DNA of 64,000 nt, from positions 33,591 to 97,590 of the forward strand of contig JAHZJK010000026.1 of NCBI GenBank assembly GCA_022600955.1, in the 5' to 3' direction. The notes under the pieces were generated by a model. It saw only the letters and a list, made by a program, of their open reading frames with translations, ran no database searches and was not told the DNA's origin. The DNA comes from Gammaproteobacteria bacterium. Lineage in GTDB: Bacteria > Pseudomonadota > Gammaproteobacteria > Steroidobacterales > Woeseiaceae. A program made the translations under genes and the position numbers. Of this stretch, positions 26,579-35,446 are shown one piece after another (position 1 is the stretch's first letter; each line of letters starts with the position of its first letter).

Positions 26579-28126
26579 CTAACCCTCAGCTGAGGACGCA
26601 AAGTCCTCTGCAAAGTATTTTAGAACACTTCTAACCGGATAGGGGGTCATTCCACCCATTGCACATAAGGACGCACCTTCCATTGTGTCGCACAGATCGA
26701 CCAGCAGGTCGTAGTTTTCGTCGCGTTTTTCGCCAGCGATGAGCTTGTCAATGACTTCTGCGCCACGCGTTGAGCCAATGCGGCAGGGTGTGCATTTTCC
26801 GCAGGACTCAATCGCACAGAACTCCATCGCAAACCGCGCCAGTTCCGCCATATTCGCTGTGTCATCGAAAACTACGATGCCGCCGTGGCCGATCATCGCG
26901 CCAATCTCCATGAATGCCTCGTAGTCCATGACAACGTCCAGTTGTTGCGTGGGAATGTAGGCGCCTAGCGGACCACCGACCTGCACAGCCTTAACGGGTC
27001 GCCCGCTGGCTGTGCCGCCCCCATATTCTTCGATCAATTCGCGCAGCGTGACGCCGAAGGCTTTCTCGACCATGCCACCGCGCTTGATATTGCCTGCGAG
27101 TTGAAACGCGAGTGTACCCTTGGAACGGTTCACGCCCATTCCGGCGTAGCGCTCGGCGCCCAGCTTGATGATGTTGGGAACTGAAGCGAGTGATACCACG
27201 TTGTTCACAATCGTCGGCTTGCCAAACAAGCCCTCCAATGCGGGCAACGGTGGCTTGTAGCGGACGATGCCCTTTTTTCCTTCAAGACTCTCCAGCATCG
27301 CTGTTTCTTCGCCGCAGACATATGAGCCCGCACCGAGGTGCAGCTCAATGTCGAAGTCAAAACCGCTGTCCTGAATGTTGCCGCCCAGCCAGCCGGCACC
27401 GCGTGCTGTATCAATTGCGCGCGTCAATACTGAGTGCGCCAATGGATACTCGGAGCGCAGATATATGTAGCCCTTCGACGCGCCCACTGCAAAACCGGCA
27501 ATCGTCATCGACTCGATCAGGCCGAGTGGGTCACCCTCCATGAGCAGGCGATCGGAGAATGTGCCACTGTCGCCTTCGTCAGCGTTGCAGGCGATGTACT
27601 TCTGCTCGCCGGGAGCATCCGCAACAGTGCGCCACTTGATGCCGGTTGGAAAGCCGGCGCCACCGCGGCCGCGGAGTCCCGAGTCGGCAACTGCCGTCAA
27701 CACCGATTCCTGCCCGTCCGCGAAAGCTTGCAAAAGGGCTTTGAATCCGTTGTGTGCGAGGAAGTCATCAAGCGACAGGGGGTTAACGAGCCCGCAGCGC
27801 CAAAACGTCCAGCGATCCTGAGAAATCAGGTAGTCGATCTCCGTGGTCGGGCCGAGTCGCCGCGGGTGCTCTCCGCCATTGACCAGATCCGCGCGGAACA
27901 GACCCTCAACATCACTCGCCTCAACATTGCCATAAGCGATGCGCGTGCCGTCTACCTCGACTTCGAGTAGTGGCTCAAGCCAACTGGCGCCCCAGGACCC
28001 ATTACGTATCAGCTCAACGTCGATACTGTTTTTCTTGGCAAGACGTGCGACCTCAAGTGCCACTTCGTCGGCACCCATGGAAACGGCGGCCGTTTCCCGT
28101 GGCACGTAAATGCGTGTGCGCGCCAT
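26579..28126 (-). CDS. fdsB: Formate dehydrogenase, FMN/NAD-binding subunit (NuoF-like)
   Basis: The 515-residue diaphorase subunit passes electrons from the clusters to NAD+. An N-terminal thioredoxin-like region of about 100 residues precedes the NuoF-like core. The core has the FMN/NADH motif GLRGRGGAGFPTG and the ACNADEGDSGTF segment. The C-terminal 4Fe-4S site is ESCGKCTPCRIGSTRG plus a later Cys. Its start shares one base with the fdsG stop (TGATG). Confidence 0.95.
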   Translation of the reverse strand: MARTRIYVPRETAAVSMGADEVALEVARLAKKNSIDVELIRNGSWGASWLEPLLEVEVDGTRIAYGNVEASDVEGLFRADLVNGGEHPRRLGPTTEIDYLISQDRWTFWRCGLVNPLSLDDFLAHNGFKALLQAFADGQESVLTAVADSGLRGRGGAGFPTGIKWRTVADAPGEQKYIACNADEGDSGTFSDRLLMEGDPLGLIESMTIAGFAVGASKGYIYLRSEYPLAHSVLTRAIDTARGAGWLGGNIQDSGFDFDIELHLGAGSYVCGEETAMLESLEGKKGIVRYKPPLPALEGLFGKPTIVNNVVSLASVPNIIKLGAERYAGMGVNRSKGTLAFQLAGNIKRGGMVEKAFGVTLRELIEEYGGGTASGRPVKAVQVGGPLGAYIPTQQLDVVMDYEAFMEIGAMIGHGGIVVFDDTANMAELARFAMEFCAIESCGKCTPCRIGSTRGAEVIDKLIAGEKRDENYDLLVDLCDTMEGASLCAMGGMTPYPVRSVLKYFAEDFASSAEG

Positions 28127-28590
28127 CAGTCAGCACCTCGCAGGTTTTCCAGAAGAGCATTGAAGCGTTGCTCGTCGACTCGGCCGATCGTCTTGCCATC
28201 CACCATAACCGCAGGCGCGCAGGCGCAATTGCCAAGGCAATACACAGGCTCCAGCGTGATGTCGTTCTCGGTATCATGAAAACTCATCGCGAGCGTTTTC
28301 TTGGCGTACTCGGTTAGTGCATTGCTGCCCATAGCCTGGCAAGCCTCGGCCTGGCAAATCTTTATGATGTGCCTGCCGGGCTCTTCCGTCCTGAAATCGT
28401 GGTAGTACTGCACAACGCCATGCACGTCAGCACGCGACAGGTTGAGCTCATCAGCAAGTTGCCGAATCGTCTCTTCGGGGAGCCAGCCAAAGCGGCCAAT
28501 AATCGTCTGCAGAATCTGCACCAGTAACTCCGGACGCGCATTGTGCTCTGCAACGATCTCACTCGTGGTTTGTTTGTCGATTGTTGCCAT
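28126..28590 (-). CDS. fdsG: Formate dehydrogenase, 2Fe-2S subunit (NuoE-like)
   Basis: A 154-residue thioredoxin-like ferredoxin with the four NuoE-type ligands: Cys79 and Cys84 (CQAEAC), Cys118 and Cys122 (CLGNC). The N-terminal helices match FdsG/NuoE. It joins FdsB in the diaphorase part of the soluble complex. The start overlaps the fdhD stop by one base (TAATG). Confidence 0.93.
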   Translation of the reverse strand: MATIDKQTTSEIVAEHNARPELLVQILQTIIGRFGWLPEETIRQLADELNLSRADVHGVVQYYHDFRTEEPGRHIIKICQAEACQAMGSNALTEYAKKTLAMSFHDTENDITLEPVYCLGNCACAPAVMVDGKTIGRVDEQRFNALLENLRGAD

Positions 28591-29432
28591 TAGCTAATTC
28601 GTTCCCCGGCTGAATAAATATTAAACGCGTCGCCACGCAGGAAGCCGACCAGCGTGACATCGAATTCTTGCGCGAGCCGCACGGCGAGACTCGATGGTGC
28701 ACTGACGGCGGCTAGCAGTGGAATACCGGCGACGAGGGTTTTCTGCAGCAGTTCAAAGCTGGCCCGGCCCGACACAATAAGGCCGCAGTCAGCTGCCGGA
28801 AGACGCTCTTCCTGCAACAGTGCACCGACAACCTTGTCTACGGCATTGTGGCGACCGACATCCTCTCGTACAACCTCTATATCGCCATGTGAATTGAAGG
28901 CGGCTGCGGCGTGCAGCCCCCCCGTTTCCTTAAACGTCGCTTGCTGATCACGCAGGGCGTCCGGAAGTCCGATGAGTGCCGTCCTCGAGAATTGTCGCTT
29001 GATCATAGTCAGGCGCGTCGCGCCAATGACACGCAGTGCATCCAGTGAAGATTTGCCGCACACGCCGCAACTGGAGGTGGTGTAAAAGTTGCGCTGCAAT
29101 CTTTCCAGGTCCGGTATGACGCCGTCCGCCAGATCGATGCGAATGATATTGCGGTTGCCGCTGTCCGGCGCCGCAGGACCGCTGTGGTCTATCGCGACGA
29201 CATCGCTGTTGCTGCAAATAATCGATTCTGAATACAGAAAGCCAAGCGCCAGTTCTGCATCGTTGCCCGGTGTTCTCATGGTAACGGACACGCTTGTGGC
29301 CGTGCGACCAGCAGGCACGGAATAGCCAACGCGTATTTCGAGCGGCTCTTCAACAGCAACACGATCCGTCACGGATTGCGCAGAATCGCCGCGAACTTTG
29401 CGGATATCGATGGCCAGACTGAGATCGGTCAT
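28590..29432 (-). CDS. fdhD: Formate dehydrogenase accessory sulfurtransferase
   Basis: FdhD carries sulfur to the bis-MGD cofactor so that formate dehydrogenase becomes active. The SSCGVCGK loop with its two conserved cysteines, the early EEPLEIRVG and the late EDVGRHNAVDKVVG all fit. The frame is open to 29510, but a Fur-like box lies in that stretch and FdhD homologues begin close to the ATG at 29432 (MTDLSLAID). The gene heads the fds operon, so cofactor maturation and enzyme are made together. Confidence 0.9.
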   Translation of the reverse strand: MTDLSLAIDIRKVRGDSAQSVTDRVAVEEPLEIRVGYSVPAGRTATSVSVTMRTPGNDAELALGFLYSESIICSNSDVVAIDHSGPAAPDSGNRNIIRIDLADGVIPDLERLQRNFYTTSSCGVCGKSSLDALRVIGATRLTMIKRQFSRTALIGLPDALRDQQATFKETGGLHAAAAFNSHGDIEVVREDVGRHNAVDKVVGALLQEERLPAADCGLIVSGRASFELLQKTLVAGIPLLAAVSAPSSLAVRLAQEFDVTLVGFLRGDAFNIYSAGERIS

Positions 29433-29489
29433 AAGGCTCTGAAACCGGAAACGGGCGAGCAGTATATCCCAGTGGTGCGGCCTCTGGCC

Positions 29490-29508
29490 CGTAATGAGAA
29501 TCGTTCTC
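29490..29508. promoter_or_regulatory. Fur-like box upstream of fdhD
   Basis: The stretch TAATGAGAATCGTTCTC matches the 19-base Fur consensus (GATAATGATWATCATTATC) at about 14 of 19 positions and contains the inverted repeat TGAGAA-N3-TTCTCA. It lies about 58 bases before the fdhD start and about 145 before the divergent HiPIP gene. Iron control of this Fe-S-rich locus is inferred. Confidence 0.4.
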
Positions 29509-29597
29509 AAAAGTTGAACAATTTTCTATGTGAAACCGTTGTGCTGACGTTCAGGAAACTGCATTAGAATGCCCGCCGGACTGAATTAGAATAATGT

Positions 29598-29614
29598 CAC
29601 CAGCCTGGCTGGTG
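29598..29614. promoter_or_regulatory. 17-base inverted repeat upstream of the HiPIP gene
   Basis: CACCAGCC-T-GGCTGGTG is a perfect repeat of 8-base arms around one base. It ends 37 bases before the HiPIP start, just after a TAGAAT (29587-29592) that could be a -10 box. It could be an operator or, in RNA, a short hairpin in the leader. The binding protein is unknown. Confidence 0.35.
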
Positions 29615-29651
29615 CAGATCGAATTTCATTTGTTTTTTTGAGGAGATTCCC

Positions 29652-29975
29652 TTGAGCAAGATTGCACGCCGCAAATTTATTCAACTGTCAGCTGTTGCAG
29701 CTGCCGGTGCGTTCGCTACAACCGGTCGCGAGGCTCTCGCGGCGGATATGCCGCAATTGTCTGAAGACGATCCGATGGCAAAAGCCATGAAGTACACCCA
29801 TGACGCATCCAGTGTTGATCCGGCTTCGCGTAATAATCCGGCAGCCGAGCAGAATTGCGCAAATTGCGCTCTGATTCAGGGTGCTGATGGCGAAGCATGG
29901 CGCCCTTGCCAGATCTTTCCTGGCAAAGCTGTTGCAGCCGCTGGCTGGTGTTCAGTGTGGGCACCGAAAGCCTGA
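29652..29975 (+). CDS. High-potential iron-sulfur protein (HiPIP)
   Basis: A 107-residue periplasmic one-electron carrier. The signal peptide (about 1-31) has the RRKF pattern of a Tat signal, as expected for a protein that folds around its 4Fe-4S cluster before export. Ligands are Cys69, Cys72, Cys86 and Cys100 (the last in AAAGWC), the HiPIP spacing. HiPIPs usually accept electrons from the bc1 complex and pass them to oxidases or reaction centres. The gene is divergent from fds and is followed by a strong terminator. Confidence 0.93.
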   Translation: MSKIARRKFIQLSAVAAAGAFATTGREALAADMPQLSEDDPMAKAMKYTHDASSVDPASRNNPAAEQNCANCALIQGADGEAWRPCQIFPGKAVAAAGWCSVWAPKA

Positions 29976-29996
29976 CAGGCAGTTCACAAGCAGAAC

Positions 29997-30025
29997 AAAA
30001 CGCCGGCCTTTGAGCCGGCGTTTTT
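29997..30025 (+). terminator. Rho-independent terminator after the HiPIP gene
   Basis: A perfect 8-bp GC-rich stem (ACGCCGGC at 30000-30007 with GCCGGCGT at 30014-30021) and a six-base loop are followed by five T. A run of A at 29997-30000 pairs with the T tract, so it may also act leftward. Confidence 0.9.
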
Positions 30026-30081
30026 GTGTGTACAATGCGCGCGTAATGACCCGTCGTAAAAGGCCCTAACGGAGAGATCCC

Positions 30082-31263
30082 GTGTTTGAAACACTGCAAC
30101 CCGCACCCGCAGACGCCATCCTGAAACTCATCGCCGAGAGCAAGGCGGACGATCGCCCGGAAAAGGTCGATCTTGGGATTGGTGTGTACTTCACCGAAGA
30201 TGGCAGAACCCCGGTTCTTGATGTCGTCAAAAGAGCGGAGCAGCGGCTTTTTGATATGCAGCAAACGAAAGCCTATCTGGGTACAGCGGGGTCTCCGGAC
30301 TTTAACGCGGCTATGCAGCAACAGACGTTTGCGACCTCTGCTTTTGACGACCGCCTCGTTACGGTCCAGGCACCCGGTGGCTCCGGTTCGCTGCGAGTCG
30401 CAGCCGGTCTTATCGCACGAGCATGGCCGGATGCTGTTGTGTGGGCTTCAGAGCCGACCTGGGCAAACCACATTCCGCTGCTTGGCGGCGCGGGTCTCGA
30501 ACTCAAACCGTACCCTTACTACGACACCGACAAACACGTCATTGATGTCGCGGCGATGGTTGCTGCACTGAAGACGGCCAGTGAGGGCGACATCGTGCTG
30601 TTACACGCCTGCTGTCATAACCCGTCTGGTATCGATCCCTCAGAGGACGAGTGGCGAGCGATTGCTGACGTTATCGTTGAGCGGAAACTGATCCCATTCA
30701 TCGATATGGCATACCAGGGCTTCGCTAATGATCTCGATACGGATGCCTTCGCAATCCGGCATATGGCCGAGCGCGTAGATGAGATGATCGTCTGCAACTC
30801 TTGCTCAAAGAATTTCGGGCTTTACCGGGATCGCGTGGGTTCGATGTCCGTGTTGTGTAGAGATACGGCGTCCAGGGATATCGTTGCCAGCCAGTTAAGC
30901 AGTATTGCACGCACTCTCTATTCGATGCCGCCGGATCACGGTGCCGCGGTGGTCAGTATTATCCTGACTGATGCCGCGTTGCGGGCTGACTGGATACTCG
31001 AGCTCAACGAGATGCGCGACCGGTTGAAAAACATGCGTGCGTTGCTCAACGACGCGTTAAAAGAAAAGGCGCCGGAGCACGATTTTTCACACCTGGTCCG
31101 CGCGACCGGCATGTTCTGTTTTCTGGGTATTTCAGCAGCGCAGATTGAGCGCCTGAAAAAGGACTACAGTGTCTACATGGTTGGATCGAGCAGAATCAAT
31201 GTTGCTGGCATCACGCCGGCGAACGTGAACTATCTCGCTGAATCGATCGCCGCCACGCTATAA
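30082..31263 (+). CDS. Aromatic/aspartate aminotransferase (class I)
   Basis: A 393-residue PLP enzyme of the AspC/TyrB group, starting at GTG 30082 with a GGAGAG site. The N-terminus MFETLQPAPADAIL, the HACCHNPSGIDP segment and the PLP-lysine motif SCSKNFGLYRDRVG are characteristic. It moves an amino group between glutamate and oxaloacetate or aromatic keto acids; TyrB and AspC cannot be told apart from the sequence alone. A TACAAT at 30031 could be its -10 box. The last 53 bases overlap a convergent gene. Confidence 0.9.
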   Translation: MFETLQPAPADAILKLIAESKADDRPEKVDLGIGVYFTEDGRTPVLDVVKRAEQRLFDMQQTKAYLGTAGSPDFNAAMQQQTFATSAFDDRLVTVQAPGGSGSLRVAAGLIARAWPDAVVWASEPTWANHIPLLGGAGLELKPYPYYDTDKHVIDVAAMVAALKTASEGDIVLLHACCHNPSGIDPSEDEWRAIADVIVERKLIPFIDMAYQGFANDLDTDAFAIRHMAERVDEMIVCNSCSKNFGLYRDRVGSMSVLCRDTASRDIVASQLSSIARTLYSMPPDHGAAVVSIILTDAALRADWILELNEMRDRLKNMRALLNDALKEKAPEHDFSHLVRATGMFCFLGISAAQIERLKKDYSVYMVGSSRINVAGITPANVNYLAESIAATL

Positions 31264-31822
31264 ACCTGATCACTATCGCTAGCAGAAACGGGATACCGAG
31301 CTTCAAATAATCCGGGTCTGAGAGGTCGGCTACGGAACGTGGTAGTCCGAAAATGATGCCTCCCCAGATCAGGCCGGTGTTGTGCAGGATTTTCCAGCGG
31401 CGGCGACCCAGAGCCTTGGTGGGTCCATCAAACGACGTAATCAGCATCAGGTAGAAAATGCCGTATGCGCCAGCCCCGACCAACAGGTTGCCCAATGGGT
31501 ATGTGAGCTCCGGTTGTGAGCCGAAGCGCATCGCGATAAGCAGTAGATGCGTCGTCATGACCGCGGCAAAAGCGACCCCCAGCAAGCGGCGGTTCCGCAG
31601 CAGCTTCGCGGTCCAGGGTTTTCTCAGCAATTGTTGTAATGGTCTTGCCACGAGGATGAGTATGTAAATGGCGAACGCGAGTTGTGCCGTGTGCCGTATT
31701 GGCACGAGCATATTGGCATCGATGAAATCAACGCGACTCAACCAGGCCACAGATAGAATGCCTGTGATGAACAGGGCACCAAAAAAGACCTGCCAGTTCC
31801 TGCGACTACTCGCGGACATCAT
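31211..31822 (-). CDS. Ferric-reductase-like transmembrane protein
   Basis: A 203-residue protein with about six transmembrane helices. Histidines in two helices (RHTAQLA and TTHLLLIA) and a later LHNTG fit heme b ligands of the ferric reductase-like/MsrQ superfamily. It may move electrons from a quinone or flavin across the inner membrane; no MsrP partner is nearby. Its coding end overlaps the aminotransferase gene by 53 bases, and its start overlaps the DUF192 gene end by 17. Confidence 0.75.
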   Translation of the reverse strand: MMSASSRRNWQVFFGALFITGILSVAWLSRVDFIDANMLVPIRHTAQLAFAIYILILVARPLQQLLRKPWTAKLLRNRRLLGVAFAAVMTTHLLLIAMRFGSQPELTYPLGNLLVGAGAYGIFYLMLITSFDGPTKALGRRRWKILHNTGLIWGGIIFGLPRSVADLSDPDYLKLGIPFLLAIVIRFIAWRRSIQRDSSRSPA

Positions 31823-32303
31823 GATTTCCGTCCCAAATCATTCGGCTTGCTTTGCCGATGCCCAGTCGGCGCGCTGCGCCGCCCTTGAGTTCGAGCACAT
31901 ATCGCACAGGTTCAACCGACCCACGTGATTCAAGCGACAACGGTTGCGTGTCACGAATAACCGAAGATACGGTTCCGTCACTTCGAATGAAGAGCATATC
32001 CAGCGGTATAAACGTGTTCTTCATCCACATTGAATGCATCGCGTCGTCGTCGTAGACAAACAACATGCCCGTATTGTCGGCGAGCGAGCGTACAAACATA
32101 AGACCGCGCCGCTGCTGGTCAAACTCTGTGGCCAGGTAAACATCAAACCGATGCTGTTTTCCATCATCAGCTTCAATGATGAGTTCACTCTTGCCGAAAA
32201 ACTCGTCGAGGTTTGAGTCCGCACCCGGCTTCACGGCGACAGGTTCTTTGCAGCCGGCCAACAGGGCTGCGGCGATCAGGGTGCTATAGAGGAGATGTCT
32301 CAT
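31806..32303 (-). CDS. DUF192 lipoprotein
   Basis: A 165-residue lipoprotein: lipobox LLAGC near residue 18, then a DUF192 domain. The domain has the segments FDVYLATEFDQQRRGLMF and MHSMWMKNTFIPLDMLFI. DUF192 proteins are common exported proteins of unknown role. The ATG at 32303 overlaps the stop of the upstream lipoprotein gene (ATGA); a longer frame upstream only runs inside that gene. Confidence 0.85.
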   Translation of the reverse strand: MRHLLYSTLIAAALLAGCKEPVAVKPGADSNLDEFFGKSELIIEADDGKQHRFDVYLATEFDQQRRGLMFVRSLADNTGMLFVYDDDAMHSMWMKNTFIPLDMLFIRSDGTVSSVIRDTQPLSLESRGSVEPVRYVLELKGGAARRLGIGKASRMIWDGNHDVRE

Positions 32304-32899
32304 GACTCGCTCCAGTCGACGGTGCCTGTAAAGGTGAGCTCCGGAACAGAAACGGCCGAATCGCCGTTCAGCTCGCCAAGCGGTGCGATGCAATTCAGTG
32401 TCGCGGAAATCTGATACGCCTGCTCATCGAGTGGCTTCTGATCGTGCACGTCCGCCCAGCAGGAATCCAGGTTGGGTGAACTGAAAAAGCGGCCGCTGTC
32501 CTCAACCGTAATCGTCACGATACTGGGTAGTTCACCGCGGGCAGACGGAGACGTGAGGCCGGGTATCGCAACAATAAAAGCCAGCCGCTCATTGCCGACA
32601 TCGCCGGTGAACCTGAGCCGGACTCCCGCGCCATCAGGACGCCGCATGCTCTCACACGCCATCTCTGCGGCAGACCAATCGAGAGCCGTCTTGATGCTGC
32701 CAAACAATTCAGTGTGCAGCGCGCCTGATTCGCCGCAGCTCGAGGGCCTGTCGTCTTCCCGCGAGACAACCTCCGGGGTATCCGCAACAGGATCTGGGTC
32801 CGGGCTTGCTGGACCGCATGCTGCCAATGCCGCGACAAAACACAGCAGAATTGCGGAAAAACCGCCGAAGAAGGTATTTTTCAGGTCAGGTCGTTGCAA
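32300..32899 (-). CDS. Hypothetical lipoprotein
   Basis: A 199-residue protein from a TTG at 32899, with a lipobox ALAAC (Cys near 28) and an acidic, proline-rich linker. The remainder is strand-rich and has five cysteines. No family recognised. It is translationally coupled to the DUF192 gene, which suggests a shared envelope function. No better start codon is seen in the frame. Confidence 0.65.
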   Translation of the reverse strand: MQRPDLKNTFFGGFSAILLCFVAALAACGPASPDPDPVADTPEVVSREDDRPSSCGESGALHTELFGSIKTALDWSAAEMACESMRRPDGAGVRLRFTGDVGNERLAFIVAIPGLTSPSARGELPSIVTITVEDSGRFFSSPNLDSCWADVHDQKPLDEQAYQISATLNCIAPLGELNGDSAVSVPELTFTGTVDWSES

Positions 32900-32981
32900 T
32901 GTATGGCCGCCAGAGTGGTCCTATTGGAGGCCAATTCTACTGAAGTCGGCCCAAAATTGACTAAAAAATGGTGCGACCGGT

Positions 32982-33009
32982 TTGACACTCAATGCATCAC
33001 ATCTAGAAT
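32982..33009 (+). promoter_or_regulatory. Sigma-70 promoter of the moxR-bat operon
   Basis: TTGACA (32982-32987) and TAGAAT (33004-33009) are separated by 16 bases, close to the sigma-70 ideal. They lie 31 bases before the moxR start. No other promoter of this quality is seen inside the operon. Confidence 0.65.
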
Positions 33010-33039
33010 GGCACGCCGCCTCATCCTACGGAGCAATAA

Positions 33040-34008
33040 ATGAGCGTTAGAGAACAAGTCCAGCAGCTCGAAGCACACGCCAGCGGGCTGATTATCGGTC
33101 AGGCTCACCTGATCAATCGAATGCTGATCGCGTTGCTGTGCGATGGACACCTGCTCGTGGAGGGTGCCCCGGGCCTCGCGAAGACACGCGCTATCAAGGT
33201 CTTGTCCGAAAGTGTGGAGGGTGATTTCCACCGTCTGCAGTTCACGCCCGACTTGTTGCCAGCCGACCTTACCGGCACCGATATCTACCGACCGCAGGAA
33301 GGAACATTCGAGTTTCGCAAGGGGCCGCTGTTTCACAATCTGATCCTGGCTGACGAGATCAACCGCGCGCCGGCGAAAGTTCAGTCCGCATTGCTTGAGG
33401 CGATGGAAGAACGACAGATATCGGTGGGTGAGAAGAGCTATCCGCTCGAAGACCTGTTCATGGTCATGGCGACCCAGAATCCAATCGAGCAGGAAGGCAC
33501 CTACCCGCTGCCAGAGGCGCAACTCGATCGATTCCTGCTGCACGTGCAGGTGGGCTATCCGACTATCGAGGACGAGCGCCGCATCCTGGTGCTGAATCGC
33601 GAGGAGGCCAAACAGGCTGAGCGCGACGCATTTCAACCACCTGAGTTACTGGCGCGCGAATCGATCATGCAGGCACGTCAGGACATTCTGAACATGCATC
33701 TTGCACCGGAGCTTGAGGAGTACATCGTCAACGTCGTCGTTGCCACACGTAACCCGGGCGCAGTCCGCGCCGATCTGGAAGGACAGGTGCAATACGGCGC
33801 GAGCCCGCGCGCAAGCATGGGAATCGATCGCGCCGCCCGCGCGCATGCCTGGCTGGCAGGAAGGGATTTCGTCGGTCCTGAAGATATCCAGGCGATTGCG
33901 CCGGACGTGTTGCGTCACAGGCTTGTGCTGAGCTTTGAGGCAGAGGCTGACGGCGTCGACGCCGGCTCGGTGATTAGCGGTATTCTGGATGGCGTCGGAG
34001 TGCCTTAG
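33040..34008 (+). CDS. MoxR-type AAA+ ATPase
   Basis: A 322-residue MoxR-family ATPase. The Walker A motif is EGAPGLAKT (Gly42-Thr49), Walker B is LILADEINRAP, and sensor motif TQNP and the C-terminal lid domain follow. MoxR proteins act as chaperones with von Willebrand-domain partners, and here the partners are encoded directly downstream. A GGAG site precedes the ATG. The stop shares one base with the next start (TAGTG). Confidence 0.93.
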   Translation: MSVREQVQQLEAHASGLIIGQAHLINRMLIALLCDGHLLVEGAPGLAKTRAIKVLSESVEGDFHRLQFTPDLLPADLTGTDIYRPQEGTFEFRKGPLFHNLILADEINRAPAKVQSALLEAMEERQISVGEKSYPLEDLFMVMATQNPIEQEGTYPLPEAQLDRFLLHVQVGYPTIEDERRILVLNREEAKQAERDAFQPPELLARESIMQARQDILNMHLAPELEEYIVNVVVATRNPGAVRADLEGQVQYGASPRASMGIDRAARAHAWLAGRDFVGPEDIQAIAPDVLRHRLVLSFEAEADGVDAGSVISGILDGVGVP

Positions 34009-34946
34009 TGGTTCATCTGGATCACATTCCAGAAGACGCTTCGCCGGTAAGCGTCAGCCAGGCAGGTCTGATCAGGCTCAACGGCCCCGCGCGCGCCATC
34101 GCGCTCGACGTGCTGCGCGTAAATTCACTGCAAACCGGTGCCTACGTATCGCATTTCCGCGGGCGTGGAATGGAATTTGACGAATCGCGCCCCTACCAGC
34201 CGGGCGATGACCCCCGCAGTATCGATTGGCGAGTAACTGCACGTAGTACGACCGCTTACACCAAACTGTTTCGCGAAGAGCGCGAGCGACCCGTTCTCGT
34301 GGTCACGGACTTGCGTGCCAATATGCATTTTGCGACGCGCGGTTGTTTCAAGTCGGTAAACGCGAGTCGCGCTGCAGCATTGATCGCGTGGGCCGCCCAT
34401 CATCGCGGTGATCGACTGGGAGGCATTATCTTTGGCGATACTGTACACCGCGAATTGAAGCCACGACTGGGTCGTCGATCAGCGCTTCGCTTCGTCCATC
34501 AACTTGTAGATCATCCGGACTGGCAAACACGGACCGATGCTGACGATTCGGACGCGCTCACGCAGGCAATGTCGGCATTGCGGCGCGTCGCACGACCGGG
34601 AAGCCTCGTCGTGATTATCAGCGACTTCACAGATTTCTCGCGTGCGGCGCAGGCCTACCTGTCGAGTGTTGCCCGACACAATGAAGTTCTTGCCGTGCAT
34701 GTCAGTGATCCGCTCGAACGCGAGCTACCGCCGCCGGGCCGCTACCGACTGGTAGCCGCCGACGATGAAATGGCCATCGATACTTTTGCCGCAGCGGCGC
34801 GCCGTGACTACGAAAACGACTATGCCGAGCGTGCACATGAGCTGGAGCGATTCTGCCAGCGTTATGGGGTGCATCTTATGGAGCTGTCGACCAATGACGA
34901 CCCTGTGTCCACCCTGCAGACCGCGCTCGGCCGGCGGAATCCCTGA
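34008..34946 (+). CDS. DUF58 domain protein (VWA-like partner of MoxR)
   Basis: A 312-residue DUF58 protein: the signature GRGMEFDESRPYQPGDDPR, then DWRVTAR, lies near residues 48-75. A von Willebrand-like fold follows (VVTDLRANM, then VVIISDFTDF). There is no membrane segment, so it is cytoplasmic and may bring MoxR to the membrane Bat proteins. GTG start, overlapping the moxR stop by one base. Confidence 0.9.
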   Translation: MVHLDHIPEDASPVSVSQAGLIRLNGPARAIALDVLRVNSLQTGAYVSHFRGRGMEFDESRPYQPGDDPRSIDWRVTARSTTAYTKLFREERERPVLVVTDLRANMHFATRGCFKSVNASRAAALIAWAAHHRGDRLGGIIFGDTVHRELKPRLGRRSALRFVHQLVDHPDWQTRTDADDSDALTQAMSALRRVARPGSLVVIISDFTDFSRAAQAYLSSVARHNEVLAVHVSDPLERELPPPGRYRLVAADDEMAIDTFAAAARRDYENDYAERAHELERFCQRYGVHLMELSTNDDPVSTLQTALGRRNP

Positions 34947-34954
34947 GGTGCTGA

Positions 34955-35446
34955 ATGGATCCGACTGAGCTGCCATTGCGCGACCTGCATTTGCCGGAAG
35001 CCGTGAGCTGGTGGCCACTTGCACCGGGCTGGTGGTTTATCATTGCGGTACTCGCAGGATTGTTAGTCTGGTTGTTGCGACGGGCTTTCGATAATTGGCG
35101 TGCGAACGCTCCGCGACGTTTCGCGATTCGCGAGCTCGGCAGTATTGAAAGCGACTTTCGTCAGCACGGCAATGCGGTTTTGATGGCGCAGAAAGTATCC
35201 GAACTGCTGCGCCGCAGCATGCTTGCCTATGCTCCGCGCAATGAGGTAGCCGGCCTGACGGGTGAGAGCTGGCTGCAGTGGCTAGACAACGGACTGTCCG
35301 TTCCCTATTTTCATACCGAAGGTGGCAAGAGTCTTCTGCAGCTGCCGTACCGCGATCCCGAGAGCGATGTCAGCGACGTTGATACCAACGCGCTACTTGC
35401 CGCTGCGAAGATGCGTCTCGCTACACCTGTCAGAGGTCGTCGCTGA
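34955..35446 (+). CDS. DUF4381 membrane protein
   Basis: A 163-residue protein with one transmembrane helix (about 24-44) after a short LRDLHLPEAVSWWPLAPGWW lead, the usual start of DUF4381 proteins. The rest is cytoplasmic and helical. This family is found almost only between DUF58 and batA genes, as here. A GAGGTG site precedes the ATG; the stop overlaps batA (TGATG). Confidence 0.88.
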   Translation: MDPTELPLRDLHLPEAVSWWPLAPGWWFIIAVLAGLLVWLLRRAFDNWRANAPRRFAIRELGSIESDFRQHGNAVLMAQKVSELLRRSMLAYAPRNEVAGLTGESWLQWLDNGLSVPYFHTEGGKSLLQLPYRDPESDVSDVDTNALLAAAKMRLATPVRGRR

